From the NCBI GenBank assembly GCA_964508135.1, contig CAZDSU010000014.1, forward strand, positions 48,738-112,737: 64,000 nucleotides of DNA, read 5' to 3'. Below the pieces are notes generated by a model that was not told the origin of the DNA, ran no database searches, and saw only the letters and a program-made list of their open reading frames with translations. Each line of letters opens with the position of its first letter. The first letter of the stretch is position 1. A program made the position numbers and the translations under genes. Below, one piece after another: positions 1-7,650 of this stretch. Source of the DNA: UBA6168 sp964508135 (lineage in GTDB: Bacteria; Bacteroidota; Bacteroidia; Chitinophagales; Saprospiraceae).

Positions 1-160
1 GGGCCTGTCCCCGTGGGGCTTGCCCCTGTGGGGTTGGTTGCCTGCCCCTATGGGGCTCGTGGTGGAACAGGTCTTTACAAGATGATAAAGGCGCTGGGGT
101 GCGAAAAATTGGGTGCCTGCCCCCGTGGGGCTTGCCCCTGTGGGGTTGGCGGTTGAGATG
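1..160. repeat. Imperfect tandem duplication with G/C-rich mini-hairpins
   Basis: Two copies of a roughly 115-bp unit start near 2 and 115. Each begins with the series CCCCGTGGGG, CCCCTGTGGGG (plus CCCCTATGGGG in the first copy), all small self-complementary blocks, followed by a diverged tail containing 'GGTCTTT'. No open frame of interest crosses it. The left copy is cut by the window edge, so the array may continue. Confidence 0.6.
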
Positions 161-728
161 GAATTGGTCTTTCTAAGAAGAAAAGGGTTTTGCGCTACAG
201 CAAGTTTGTAATTTGTGGGTGCTAATTTATTTTTTGCAGGTGGGGTTGCTGTTTGATTCATTGCTGCCATGGAATTGGGTATAGCCTTTTCAGTTAGCAC
301 ATCTTTCTTTTTCTTAATCACAGCAACGAATTTAAGATTTGCAGGTAAGAATATTGAAAATACAGGTTTAAAAATCATTTTGATACGTTGGTTTTTCGAA
401 AAAGCAACTTAGAATTTTGAAAAGACACGTGTAAAAATTGATAAGTTACCCATTTTCTTCAATTTTTTTGCTCGGCAATTTGTCACAACAAATTTGGCAT
501 CTTATTAAGGATACTCTACTGCCGTTGTGAAAAATTAATGGTTTTACTTGTCACAATTTTTAAAATTTGAGCCAAAAATGTTTTTTGAGTTTCCTATTTT
601 TGAATCACTTTAAAATTGAAAACAAAATTTGAGTGCTGGTGCTAATGTTTATTTTTGAATAACCTACTAAAAAACTCCCTTCATGTTGCATTGTTCCCTA
701 TAATAAAAAGTAAGGCGGTGTTTTCTGC
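161..728. other. AT-rich intergenic stretch, no gene seen
   Basis: This stretch is poly-T and poly-A rich with frequent stops on both strands. I see no tRNA, no plausible coding frame and no strong hairpin. The short open frame on the minus strand near 667..852 lies in the repeat that follows and is not credible as a gene. Confidence 0.5.
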
Positions 729-806
729 CACAGATTTTCACTAATTTCACGAATTCTATTTTATGGAATGGATAATAAAATCTGTGGAATTTGTGTGAAA
801 TCAGTG
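729..806. repeat. Dispersed imperfect palindrome of the 'TTCACGAATT' family
   Basis: The left arm (CACAGATTTTCACTAATTTCACGAATT-like, 729..756) is roughly complementary to the right arm AATCTGTGGAATTTGTGTGAAATC (779..802). The same imperfect hairpin recurs at 1080..1171, 3628..3692, 3765..4037, 4091..4152, 4848..4935, 7428..7650 and, more weakly, around 14435..14470 and 14860..15128. It is therefore a dispersed element specific to gene gaps in this window. Confidence 0.65.
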
Positions 807-861
807 AGCATGTTGATGCATTTGGCTTTTGGCCATTTGATTCGGCATACATTATAATTCT

Positions 862-950
862 GATGGTGGGCTAAAAGGGTTGAAAGTGTCGGCGTGACTC
901 AAAGTCACGCCGACACTAAGCCCAAACCATCAACCTTTTTGGCCCACCTC
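862..950. repeat. Nested palindrome with CAA loop
   Basis: The inner hairpin 885..917 is a perfect 15-bp stem (arms 885..899 and 903..917) closed by the three-base loop CAA. It sits inside weaker outer arms: GTGGGCTAAAAGGGTTGA on the left and its approximate complement near 930..950 on the right. No T-run follows either arm, so it is not a classical intrinsic terminator. Confidence 0.7.
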
Positions 951-1079
951 CATAATTCTTTCCATAGCCCATAACACACAGTGAGCTTGGTATGTTAGGG
1001 TATATATTGAATTAGGCAGTTGCACTTATACAATAGTCTGTGCAGATTTTACAAATCACTGATAACCAGCGAATTAACC

Positions 1080-1171
1080 TGACACTGATTTTTTCAGATT
1101 ACACTGAGTTTTACTTCGTAAAATCCTGATTGCAAACAATCTGTGAAATCTGTGTGAATCTGTGTCCAAAA
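1080..1171. repeat. 'TTCACGAATT'-family palindrome with small inner hairpin
   Basis: The outer arms GACACTGATT... (from 1080) and ...GAATCTGTGTC (to 1170) are complementary with mismatches. Between them lies a short inner hairpin, TTTTAC-TTC-GTAAAA, near 1110..1125. This is the same design as the other members of the family. Confidence 0.6.
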
Positions 1172-1319
1172 ACTGCAGGGAGTGTTGCTTAAGATATTTT
1201 TTCATAGGGAACTTTTGCCCCCCTTTTTAATTGATATCATATTGGTTCAGGCACTGATTTTCACGGGTTAACCAAATTAAATCTGCGAAATTTGTGTGAA
1301 TCAGCGCATACTTCTGGAC

Positions 1320-1500
1320 ATTTTTAAAAATCGCTCCATCGGAGCGAAATCTTTGTAGATAAAACACCCGGTATTGCCCTGCCGTTCCATCGGAACGGTA
1401 TCTCAATACCAGCATTTGCATTAGATACCGTTCCGATGGAACGGGTAAATCCATGCAAATATTAGCTACAAAGATGCCAGCCCTACGGGCTGAATAGAAA
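1320..1500. repeat. Dispersed repeat with paired CGTTCCATCGGAACG blocks
   Basis: Blocks CGTTCCATCGGAACGGTATCT (about 1382) and its near-complement AGATACCGTTCCGATGGAACG (about 1423) face each other. They are bracketed by GCTCCATCGGAGCG (1335..1348) and by CCCTACGGGC near 1481..1490. A 136-codon open frame runs through on the minus strand, but its residues simply translate these inverted blocks. I read it as non-coding repeat. The rest of the gap up to 1657 shows nothing else. Confidence 0.6.
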
Positions 1501-1657
1501 ATGTTCAGTAGTATGGAATCAGCGTCTAAATAAAATTCAAGAACTTTTTCTTTAACTCGGTATTGATTAGCCGGATGTCGCTGGCATTGTATGCCAATGA
1601 TATACTGTATATGATGTTGGTTCATCCGGCTATGCAATACTATAAATTTCTTTAGGA

Positions 1658-2278
1658 ATGCTTTTCACTATCACCTTAGCTTTTAAAAAGCTGACCAATG
1701 CGTTTTTGTTGCTCTTTGTCAAACATGTTGTATCCATCATGAAGAACAACCCGGTGTATGCAGCGGAGGCCGCACAAGTGGAAGTTGTGGATTTGGCCAT
1801 TGAGGCTTTTTCTACTGCCGTCACCGCTGCTGCTTCGGGCGACCGAACCAAAATCACCATCATGCACCAGAAACGGAAATTGGTGGAGGATGAAGTGACC
1901 GCACTTGCCCGGATGATGGAGCTGCGCCGGTTGGATGATGTCACCTTTTACACGGCACCCGGCTTTGAAGTGCGCAAAAAGCCGACTCGCAATAACATGC
2001 CCTTGCAAAAGCCGGTGATCAAGTTTTTGAAGCAAGGGACTTTGTCCGGCACACTGGATGGCGAAGTGGTTGAAATGCCGGATGGCGTTACGCAACTGGC
2101 CATCCAACGCTCCTCCGATGGTGGCATCGCTTGGGTCAACGGCAGCTATTCCGCTGGCAAACGGTTTAGCGTGTCGGATTTGGAATCCCGGAATGCCTAT
2201 CTTGTCCGGGTTTGTTTTCATGGTTCAAATCAACGGATGAGCGACTGGAGCGAGCCAATGGGGCTGTTTTTGCTTTGA
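1658..2278 (+). CDS. Conserved hypothetical protein with C-terminal fibronectin-III-like domain
   Basis: This is a 206-residue protein of unknown function. Residues 1-95 look all-helical (leucine- and alanine-rich, no signal peptide). Residues about 100-206 are beta-rich and end like a fibronectin type III repeat: 'AIQRSSDGG..W..GSYSAG..F.VSDL....AYLVRVCF' then 'SDWSEP'. Proteins with a helical N-terminus and an FN3-like tail of this size are, from memory, frequent in Saprospiria. The first ATG is preferred because the segment before the internal Met28 continues the predicted helix; Met28 (1739) is the alternative start. The gene is on the plus strand and convergent with the polysaccharide operon. 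Its stop lies 8 bp before a long inverted repeat. Confidence 0.6.
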   Translation: MLFTITLAFKKLTNAFLLLFVKHVVSIMKNNPVYAAEAAQVEVVDLAIEAFSTAVTAAASGDRTKITIMHQKRKLVEDEVTALARMMELRRLDDVTFYTAPGFEVRKKPTRNNMPLQKPVIKFLKQGTLSGTLDGEVVEMPDGVTQLAIQRSSDGGIAWVNGSYSAGKRFSVSDLESRNAYLVRVCFHGSNQRMSDWSEPMGLFLL

Positions 2279-2285
2279 AACAGGG

Positions 2286-2620
2286 GTTGGGGATTGGGAA
2301 ATCGAAGATTCACGTCAGTAATTTGCGATTTGGTATTGGGTAATGACCTTGTATTCAAATCACTACTATCCAATTCCCAATTCCTAGTTAGGGGTGTTAA
2401 GAAAAAATTGAGGTGCCAGCATCTATGCAAAAACATCCCCCCTGCCCCCCTTCTAAGGGGGAATAAGCCCCTGCTAAATTGCTCATAATGTGAAGGTCAG
2501 CAGACATGAATTCCCCCTTTGAAGGGGGTTAGGGGGATGTTCTCCCGGAAAAGGACAACAAGAAATTTTTCTTAACACCCCTAATTACTGACGTGAATCT
2601 TCGATTTCCTAATCCCCAAC
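2286..2620. repeat. Dispersed repeat element inside 37-bp inverted arms
   Basis: The arms 2286..2322 and 2584..2620 are complementary over 37 bp with one mismatch. They enclose a 197-bp element (2388..2584) whose own ends are TTAGGGGTGTTAAGAAAAA and its complement. The element carries two facing CCCCCTTTGAAGGGGG-type blocks. A second copy of the element is at 8261..8456 in the opposite orientation. The right outer arm overlaps the 3' end of the TviC-like gene and encodes its last residues. Confidence 0.75.
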
Positions 2621-3588
2621 TGCTGATTCTCCGCATACCAACGAAACGACCTTTCCAAACCTTCCTTTATTTTTACACTGGGTTGATAGCCTAGGTAATT
2701 CATGGCCTTTGAAATATCGGCAAGGCTGTGCTTTACATCGCCCTGCCGTTCTGGTCCAAAGCTTGGGTTTAGCGTTGATTCCGCCAATTTCTTTAGGATA
2801 TTGAACAATTCAATCAGGGTTGTTTGTTCTCCTGTGGCAATATTATAAACTTCGTTGAGTGCGTCAGCTCGCTCGGTGAACATTGCCTTTATGTTGGCTT
2901 GTACGGCATTGTCCACATAAGTGAAGTCTCGACTTGTTTGACCGTCTCCATTTATGATGGGCGGACGTTCTTCCAATATGGCCTTCATGAACAAGGGTAT
3001 AACGGCTGCATAAGCGCCATTTGGGTCTTGCCGTGGTCCGAATATATTGAAGTACCGAAGGCCAATGAAATTGACGTCATACAACCCTGCAAATACTTTT
3101 GCGTAGAGTTCATTCACCAACTTTGTCACCGCATAAGGTGAAAGCGGTTTACCCGTTACGTCTTCTCTTTTGGGGAGATAAGGACTATCGCCATAAGTAG
3201 AGGAAGAGGCCGCATAGACAACCCGATTGACTTTTGCTTCTTTGGCGGCTGTAAAGATGTTCAAAGTCCCACTGATATTGACCGCATTTGTCGTCAAAGG
3301 GTCGTTGATGGAGCGAGGCACAGAGCCGAGCGCTGCTTGATGGGAAATGACGTCCATTCCATGACAAGCTTTCTCACAAGCTTTGAAATCCCGTATATCA
3401 CCTTCGATGAACTCGAATTTTGGGTTGCCGAGGAAGCTTTCAATATTGCTTAGATGTCCTGTCGCTAAATTGTCCAGTACCCGAACTACCTTCACATTTT
3501 CAAGCTGGAGGAGCTTTTCTACCAAATTAGAGCCGATGAATCCGGCTCCTCCGGTTACGAGGATTTTGGAAGTTGACAATTTTGACAC
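2581..3588 (-). CDS. UDP-HexNAc(A) C4-epimerase, TviC/WbpP type
   Basis: This is an SDR-family NAD-dependent sugar-nucleotide epimerase of 335 aa. The Rossmann motif GGAGFIG is at 13-19, the catalytic Ser cluster at 128-130, and YxxxK is Tyr152/Lys156. Long matches to remembered WbpP/TviC signatures include 'HQAALGSVPRSINDP', 'GPRQDPNGAYAAVIP' and 'HSLADISKA'. WbpP/TviC interconverts UDP-GlcNAc(A) and UDP-GalNAc(A), so it fits with the TviB-like dehydrogenase at 17364..18662. It is the last gene of the minus-strand polysaccharide run. The final 13 or so residues (after RWYAE) are read from the inverted repeat at 2584..2620 and are probably not part of the ancestral fold. Confidence 0.85.
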   Translation of the reverse strand: MSKLSTSKILVTGGAGFIGSNLVEKLLQLENVKVVRVLDNLATGHLSNIESFLGNPKFEFIEGDIRDFKACEKACHGMDVISHQAALGSVPRSINDPLTTNAVNISGTLNIFTAAKEAKVNRVVYAASSSTYGDSPYLPKREDVTGKPLSPYAVTKLVNELYAKVFAGLYDVNFIGLRYFNIFGPRQDPNGAYAAVIPLFMKAILEERPPIINGDGQTSRDFTYVDNAVQANIKAMFTERADALNEVYNIATGEQTTLIELFNILKKLAESTLNPSFGPERQGDVKHSLADISKAMNYLGYQPSVKIKEGLERSFRWYAENQQLGIRKSKIHVSN

Positions 3589-3589
3589 A

Positions 3590-3692
3590 GATTAGCGCAG
3601 ATTACACTGATTTTTTTCGGACACGAATTTTCACGAATTACACGAATTTAGATAGAAATAATTTGTGAAATTTGTGTGAATCTGTGTCGGAT
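3590..3692. repeat. 'TTCACGAATT'-family palindrome upstream of tviC-like gene
   Basis: The left arm GACACGAATTTTCACGAATT (from 3629) and right arm AATTTGTGTGAATCTGTGTC (to 3688) form an imperfect stem. A 'CACAGATTAGCGCAGATTACACTGATTTTTTT' type block precedes the left arm. The unit sits immediately upstream of the tviC-like start codon and could be cotranscribed as a leader hairpin. Confidence 0.65.
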
Positions 3693-3730
3693 TATTTATG
3701 AGACTTGAATTCTCTCGATTTTTTTTTTTG

Positions 3731-4160
3731 GGGACGCAGATTAGCGCAGGTTTCACTGATTTTTTTTTTGGACACGAATTTTCACGAATTACACGAATTT
3801 AAAGGGTATTTAATTCTACTTTGTTACTTTAAAAAAAAATCTATCCAAGTGGGGCGATGCGCCGCCAAAACTTTATCAAAACTGCCATTTCCCCTCCTCG
3901 CCGCCTTCGGCGGCTCGTCGGGGGAGGGAGCCTTTGGGGGCGTTCCGCCCCCAAACCCCCTACTTTCCAAAGTGATATGTTCAATATTCTAAAGTAACAA
4001 AGTAGAATTAATCTGTGAAATTTGTGTGAATTTGTGTCTGATTTTCTTTTTGGGACACAGATTAGCGCAGATTACACTGATTTTTTTTTTGGACACGAAT
4101 TTTCACGAATTACACGAATTTGGATTAAAATAATTTGTGAAATTTGTGTGAATTCGATTT
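3731..4160. repeat. Nested palindromes around a shared GC-rich core
   Basis: The outer 'ACACGAATTTTCACGAATT' arm (about 3772..3800) pairs loosely with 4011..4037. Inside lie perfect 20-bp inverted arms at 3811..3830 and 3991..4010, unique to this site. In the centre (about 3888..3963) is a GC-rich core (CCTCCTCGCCGCCTTCGGCGGCTCGTCGG...) that recurs at 7491..7563 and 9867..9905. A second simple outer-type hairpin follows at 4091..4152. No coding frame here is credible. Confidence 0.75.
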
Positions 4161-4199
4161 TTATCTTTAGTAACGATGTCCCGGCGGTTGGCATTTATT

Positions 4200-4620
4200 T
4201 TACTCATAAATATCTTTTCTGTGCCCTACATCAATGATATCTACGATGAGTACATCGTCAAAAATATCATAGATAATGCGGTAATCCGCTACACGGATAC
4301 GGTAACCGTCCCTGCCTTTCAGTTTTTTATATCCTTGAGGGCGTGGGTTATCAGCGAGGCTGTAAATGGCTTCTTTGATGGGTGCGTAATACGGCTCATT
4401 AATATTTTGCAGGGCTTTGATAGCTCTTTTTTTTAAGAGACTGTTTTAAAACCCCTAACGAGGCAGAAAATGTCAGATTTTGAGCGGCAGACGAAGGGAG
4501 ATTTTCAAGGGATAGTGGTTCTTATCGCTTGAAAATTTGCCACAGTATGACGCCAAAAGATGGCGTTTTATGTCCGTCAAGGGGTTTTAAAACAGTCTCT
4601 AAGGTAACCCGATAAGCCAT
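4200..4620 (-). pseudogene. RelE/ParE-type toxin gene interrupted by a MITE
   Basis: Reading from ATG at 4620 gives M-A-Y-R-V-T-L, then a 163-bp insertion (4437..4599) that brings an early stop. Removing the insertion plus one 3-bp TAA/TTA target copy yields an uninterrupted 84-residue frame ending TAA at 4202..4200. The restored protein has strong RelE features: K-K-R-A-I-K-A-L near the start, 'KKLKGRDGYRIRV.DYRIIYDI' in the middle and 'GHRKDIYE' at the end, the usual catalytic Arg/Lys/Tyr region of ribosome-dependent mRNA interferases. The toxin is therefore inactivated while its antitoxin, directly abutting upstream, stays intact. Frame arithmetic was done by hand. Confidence 0.85.
4437..4599. 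mobile_element. 163-bp MITE, copy 1
   Basis: Perfect 20-bp terminal inverted repeats GAGACTGTTTTAAAACCCCT bound a 163-bp element with no coding capacity. It is flanked by direct repeats TAA (4434..4436 and 4600..4602). Copy 2 at 9288..9450 has the same length and I see one base difference (ATGTCC versus ATGGCC near the right end). Ends beginning GAG and a 3-bp TNA target fit what is known of the IS1031 subgroup of IS5, so an IS5-type transposase elsewhere in the genome may mobilise it. That family link is inference. Confidence 0.88.
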
Positions 4621-4833
4621 CTACTTTTTGTTTTTGCGTTTGGCTTCAATTAGTTTAAAGGCTTCATCAATAGGGATAGAAGGCTCGTCAGTTGTTTTGG
4701 CTTCGTCATAAAGCCTAATATCTTCCAATTCTTCAAGCTCATCCATAATGGTTATGTATTCTTTAATAGGAAGCACGACAGATATTTTCTTACCTGTAGT
4801 GTCGGTGATGAATTGAGGATGTACCGTGAGCAT
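4621..4833 (-). CDS. Antitoxin of a RelBE-type module
   Basis: This is a small acidic protein of 70 aa. It has a short N-terminal beta region (residues 1-22, 'HPQFITDTTGKKISVVLPIKEY'-like) followed by an acidic helix 'MDELEELEDIRLYDEAK' and a basic tail. This matches the Phd/RelB-type antitoxins that sit directly before RelE toxins. The toxin ATG follows the TAG stop with no intervening base, so the pair was translationally coupled. The toxin is now broken by a MITE, leaving an orphan antitoxin. Confidence 0.75.
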   Translation of the reverse strand: MLTVHPQFITDTTGKKISVVLPIKEYITIMDELEELEDIRLYDEAKTTDEPSIPIDEAFKLIEAKRKNKK

Positions 4834-5172
4834 AACCTTATTATTTTGTGAGAATCTGTGTCGGATTTTTAGACACTAATTCACACTGATTTCACGAATT
4901 AAAATTAGCGTAATTAGAGTGAATATGTGTCGGATTATTTTTGCCGCAAATAGCACGTTTTTTTGAAAATTTAATTCGTTTTTATTAGCTCAACGGGGTT
5001 TTCTTATTAAAAACATGACAACGCCTTGACGCACAAAAAACACTTATTTTTGAAACACTTAAGAACCCATAGTTTCCCCCGATGATGTATCAAAAGTCAG
5101 GTTAACTTTGTGGCCGCCAAACTTGTTTGGATGGCCCCTCATAAATGCAGCGTTTTGTTTGGTATTATACTT
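4834..5172. repeat. Gene-free gap with outer-type palindrome and a 24-bp inverted repeat
   Basis: 4848..4935 contains another 'GAATCTGTGTC...GACACTAATTCAC' imperfect hairpin. 5110..5133 (GGCCGCCAAACTTGTTTGG...) is the approximate complement of 5188..5211, and the right half lies inside the following epimerase gene. I see no gene or tRNA in the gap. Confidence 0.55.
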
Positions 5173-6291
5173 TCATTGACTATTAGCCAGCCAAATAAAT
5201 TTGGCGGCTACAATAGAACCAGCTTGGTGGTAAACCAAGTACCACCTGACAAACCGAGCGATACCTTCCCTAACTTTGGTCTTTGGTTGATAACCGAAAT
5301 CACGTATCAGGTCAGAAACATCGGCGTAGGTGGTCTCTACATCCCCAGGCTGCATGGGCAGGTATTCCTTTTTTGCTTCTATGCCCAGTTCATCCTCGAT
5401 GGCGGTGATGAACTCCATAAGCGGTGTTGGCTCACTGTTGCCGATGTTGTACACACGGAAAGGGGCAGTAGGGGAGTAAGGGGTTTTGGGTTTCTGGTTC
5501 CTGGTTTCTGGTTCCTGGTTTTCGGTAATTTGGGGTTTCGGGGTTGCCTCCAGAATTCGAACTATACCTTCCACAATATCATCTATGTAGGTGAAGTCCC
5601 TTGACAGCTTGCCCTCGTTGAACACTTTAATGGGCTGGCCTTCCAAAATAGCTTTCGTAAAAAGTGAATACGCCATGTCAGGCCTTCCCCAAGGGCCGTA
5701 AACCGTGAAAAAACGCAGTCCGGTGGTTGGCATATTGAACAGGTGGCTGTAGGTATGAGCCATTAGCTCGTTGCTTTTTTTGGTGGCGGCATAAAACGAA
5801 ATTGGGGCATCTGTTGAGTCCTCGACCTTAAACGGCACGGATTGGTTGTCACCATATACGCTGGAACTGCTGGCAAAAACAAGGTGCTTGATGGCATGGT
5901 GCCTGCAAGATTCCAGGATATTGAAAAAGCCAACGATATTGCTTTGGATATATGCCTCGGGATGCTTGATGCTGTACCGGACACCTGCCTGTGCCGCCAA
6001 ATGGCATACCCGGTCGAATTTTTGACTAAAAAACAGTCGCTCCAGGTTGGCGGCATCCTCAATGCCCAATTGGATAAAACTATAATTTGGATGCTTGCTG
6101 CTGGTCACCGGTTCGTTGTAAGCGATTTTCTGGCTTTCAATCCCAGCATCCTGCAGTCGGTCCAGTTTGAGTTTGACGTCGTAATAGTTGTTGAGGTTGT
6201 CCAACCCAACCACCTCATGGCCGTCTTGCACCAAACGTTTGGCCAAGTGAAAGCCGATAAAACCTGCGGAGCCTGTGACGAGGATTTTCAA
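5173..6291 (-). CDS. UDP-glucuronate 4-epimerase-type NAD-dependent epimerase
   Basis: This is an SDR epimerase of 372 aa. The NAD motif GxxGxxG is at 7-13, 'NNYYDVKLK' is near 34-42, and 'AAQAGVRYS' is at 99-107. Ser141-144 and Tyr167/Lys171 are catalytic, and 'TGLRFFTVYGPWGRPDMA' is at 190-207. These are hallmarks of the UDP-GlcA to UDP-GalA epimerases (CapI/LpsL/GAE group). Two oddities are visible. Residues 251-275 are a low-complexity insert (Q/E/P/T/N/K-rich) encoded by tandem TGGTTCCTGGTTTC-like repeats. The last 19 or so residues after 'RWYLVY' are encoded by an inverted repeat. Both look like repeat DNA captured by the frame. It supplies uronic acid precursor in the polysaccharide operon. 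Confidence 0.85.
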   Translation of the reverse strand: MKILVTGSAGFIGFHLAKRLVQDGHEVVGLDNLNNYYDVKLKLDRLQDAGIESQKIAYNEPVTSSKHPNYSFIQLGIEDAANLERLFFSQKFDRVCHLAAQAGVRYSIKHPEAYIQSNIVGFFNILESCRHHAIKHLVFASSSSVYGDNQSVPFKVEDSTDAPISFYAATKKSNELMAHTYSHLFNMPTTGLRFFTVYGPWGRPDMAYSLFTKAILEGQPIKVFNEGKLSRDFTYIDDIVEGIVRILEATPKPQITENQEPETRNQKPKTPYSPTAPFRVYNIGNSEPTPLMEFITAIEDELGIEAKKEYLPMQPGDVETTYADVSDLIRDFGYQPKTKVREGIARFVRWYLVYHQAGSIVAAKFIWLANSQ

Positions 6292-6451
6292 TGATTGTAT
6301 TGTTGGATTGTTAAATTGTTTGATTGCTGGATTGTTGGATTGTTTGATTGCTGGATTGTTGTATTGCTGGATTGCTGGATTGCTGGATTGTTTTTCGCTC
6401 TCACCCTCACGCTCTCACCCTCACGCTTTCACCCTCTCACCCTCTCAAACT
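6292..6451. repeat. Minisatellite: GGATTGCTGGATTGTT array plus CT-rich repeats
   Basis: From 6294 to about 6390, 8- to 16-bp units (ATTGTTGG, ATTGCTGG, ATTGTTTG) repeat about twelve times. They are followed at about 6398..6455 by repeated CACCCTCACGCTCT / CACCCTCTCA units. The array fills the complete gap between wlbA-like and the epimerase gene, so it should be transcribed within the operon. Confidence 0.75.
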
Positions 6452-7414
6452 CTAACCAAAAGGGTGTGGAGCCAAGGGCAATTTGGCCAGTTCGTGCATA
6501 GTGCCGTGCAAGCCAACCGGGCGGGCATTTCGAATATCATGGACAATTTGGACTGCAGTCGCTGCATCTTCAAGCCCAAATCCTTTTCCCGATAATATAT
6601 CCTGGTAGCTTACCGTGTGCAAATCGGTAAAGCCTTCACTGAACTCTATCTCTTCGCCATCCACCGTGATGGAGCGGTAGGTGCGGGCATTTTTTGCCTT
6701 GGCTTCGGCTGGGAGCGTGTCCGCATTGATGCTCAGGAACCACCGAGCTTTGGCCCGGTCAAGTTCTATGTAGCCGGAGGCCCGGTCGTGGGTGTGGATA
6801 TGCACCGTGTTCTCCCGGATACTGCCAAATAACCAAGTCAGCATATCATAAAAGTGAACACCAATATTGGTCGCTATGCCTCCTGATTTTGATAGGTCGC
6901 CCTTCCAACTGGTATAATACCACTTGCCCCTTGAGGTGATATAGGTCAGGTTGACATCATGGATTTTGTGGGCAGGCTCGGATGCAATTTTTTCTTTCAA
7001 CGCCATTAGGGCAGGGTGGAGACGCAATTGGAGAATGGTATAAACTTTTTTGCCAGTTTCTTGCTCCAATTCTTTGAGGGCATCCACATTCCAGGGGTTC
7101 AATACCAGCGGTTTTTCGCAAATCACATCTGCCCCAATGCGCAATCCGAAACGGATATGGGCATCATGCAGGTAGTTTGGCGAACAAATGGCCACATAAT
7201 CTATCTTGGTGCCTGTGCGAATCAACTTGTCAACATGGCGGTCGAATCGCTCAAATTCCGTGAAAAAATGAGCCTGCGGGAAATAAGAGTCAATGACGCC
7301 CACCGAATCGTTTTTGTCATAGGCAGCAACCAGGTTGTTGCCAGTTTCTTTGATGGCCTTCATGTGCCGTGGTGCTATATATCCGGCAGCGCCGATGAGT
7401 ACGAAATTCTTCAT
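6452..7414 (-). CDS. wlbA: UDP-GlcNAcA 3-dehydrogenase, WlbA/WbpB type
   Basis: This is a Gfo/Idh/MocA oxidoreductase of 320 aa. The N-terminal signature 'MKNFVLIGAAGYIAPRHM', the EKP motif with Lys101, and 'ATNIGVHFYDML' (His187, Asp190) match WbpB/WlbA almost word for word as remembered, including 'YRSITVDGEE' and 'FSEGFTDLH'. The family oxidises UDP-GlcNAcA at C3 as the first step toward UDP-GlcNAc3NAcA. The partner transaminase (WlbC type, 10079..11227) and acetyltransferase (WlbB type, 7640..8224) are in the same run. The normal family length is about 315 aa, so it is full length. Confidence 0.92.
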   Translation of the reverse strand: MKNFVLIGAAGYIAPRHMKAIKETGNNLVAAYDKNDSVGVIDSYFPQAHFFTEFERFDRHVDKLIRTGTKIDYVAICSPNYLHDAHIRFGLRIGADVICEKPLVLNPWNVDALKELEQETGKKVYTILQLRLHPALMALKEKIASEPAHKIHDVNLTYITSRGKWYYTSWKGDLSKSGGIATNIGVHFYDMLTWLFGSIRENTVHIHTHDRASGYIELDRAKARWFLSINADTLPAEAKAKNARTYRSITVDGEEIEFSEGFTDLHTVSYQDILSGKGFGLEDAATAVQIVHDIRNARPVGLHGTMHELAKLPLAPHPFG

Positions 7415-7427
7415 TAGCTATTTAAAG

Positions 7428-7650
7428 GTGACAGAGATTTTCACAGATTATACGGGTTGTTATAATTCACGCTAATAGGTTTTGTGCAAATAGGGGTTTG
7501 GGGCGGAACGCCCCAAAAGGCCCTCTCCCCCGACGAGCCGCCGAAGGCGGCGAGGAGGGGCAGCGGTGCATAATTTTTGATTTGCACAAAACCTATTAGT
7601 GTAGAGCATAATCTTAGAAATTTGTGAAATTTGTGTGAATTAGTGTCCAA
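7428..7650. repeat. Nested palindrome with GC-rich core, second copy
   Basis: The outer arms are CAGAGATTTTCACAGATT (about 7432) and AATTTGTGTGAATTAGTGTC (to 7650). Inside are perfect 19-bp arms CTAATAGGTTTTGTGCAAA (7472..7490) and its complement (7581..7599). The centre, 7491..7563, holds the GC-rich core seen at 3888..3963, in reverse orientation. The inner arm sequence differs completely from that of the first copy. The right edge overlaps the 3' end of wlbB. Confidence 0.8.

Noticed and set aside
667..852. 61-codon minus-strand open frame
   Set aside because: It lies on the dispersed 'TTCACGAATT' palindrome; the residues are repeat translation.
1227..1637. 136-codon minus-strand open frame
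   Set aside because: It translates facing inverted repeat blocks and 'TTTGTGTGAATC' repeat. No protein-like composition or start signal.
3705..3992. 95-codon plus-strand frame through the GC-rich core
   Set aside because: The same residues appear at every copy of the core and read through both palindrome arms. Non-coding repeat.
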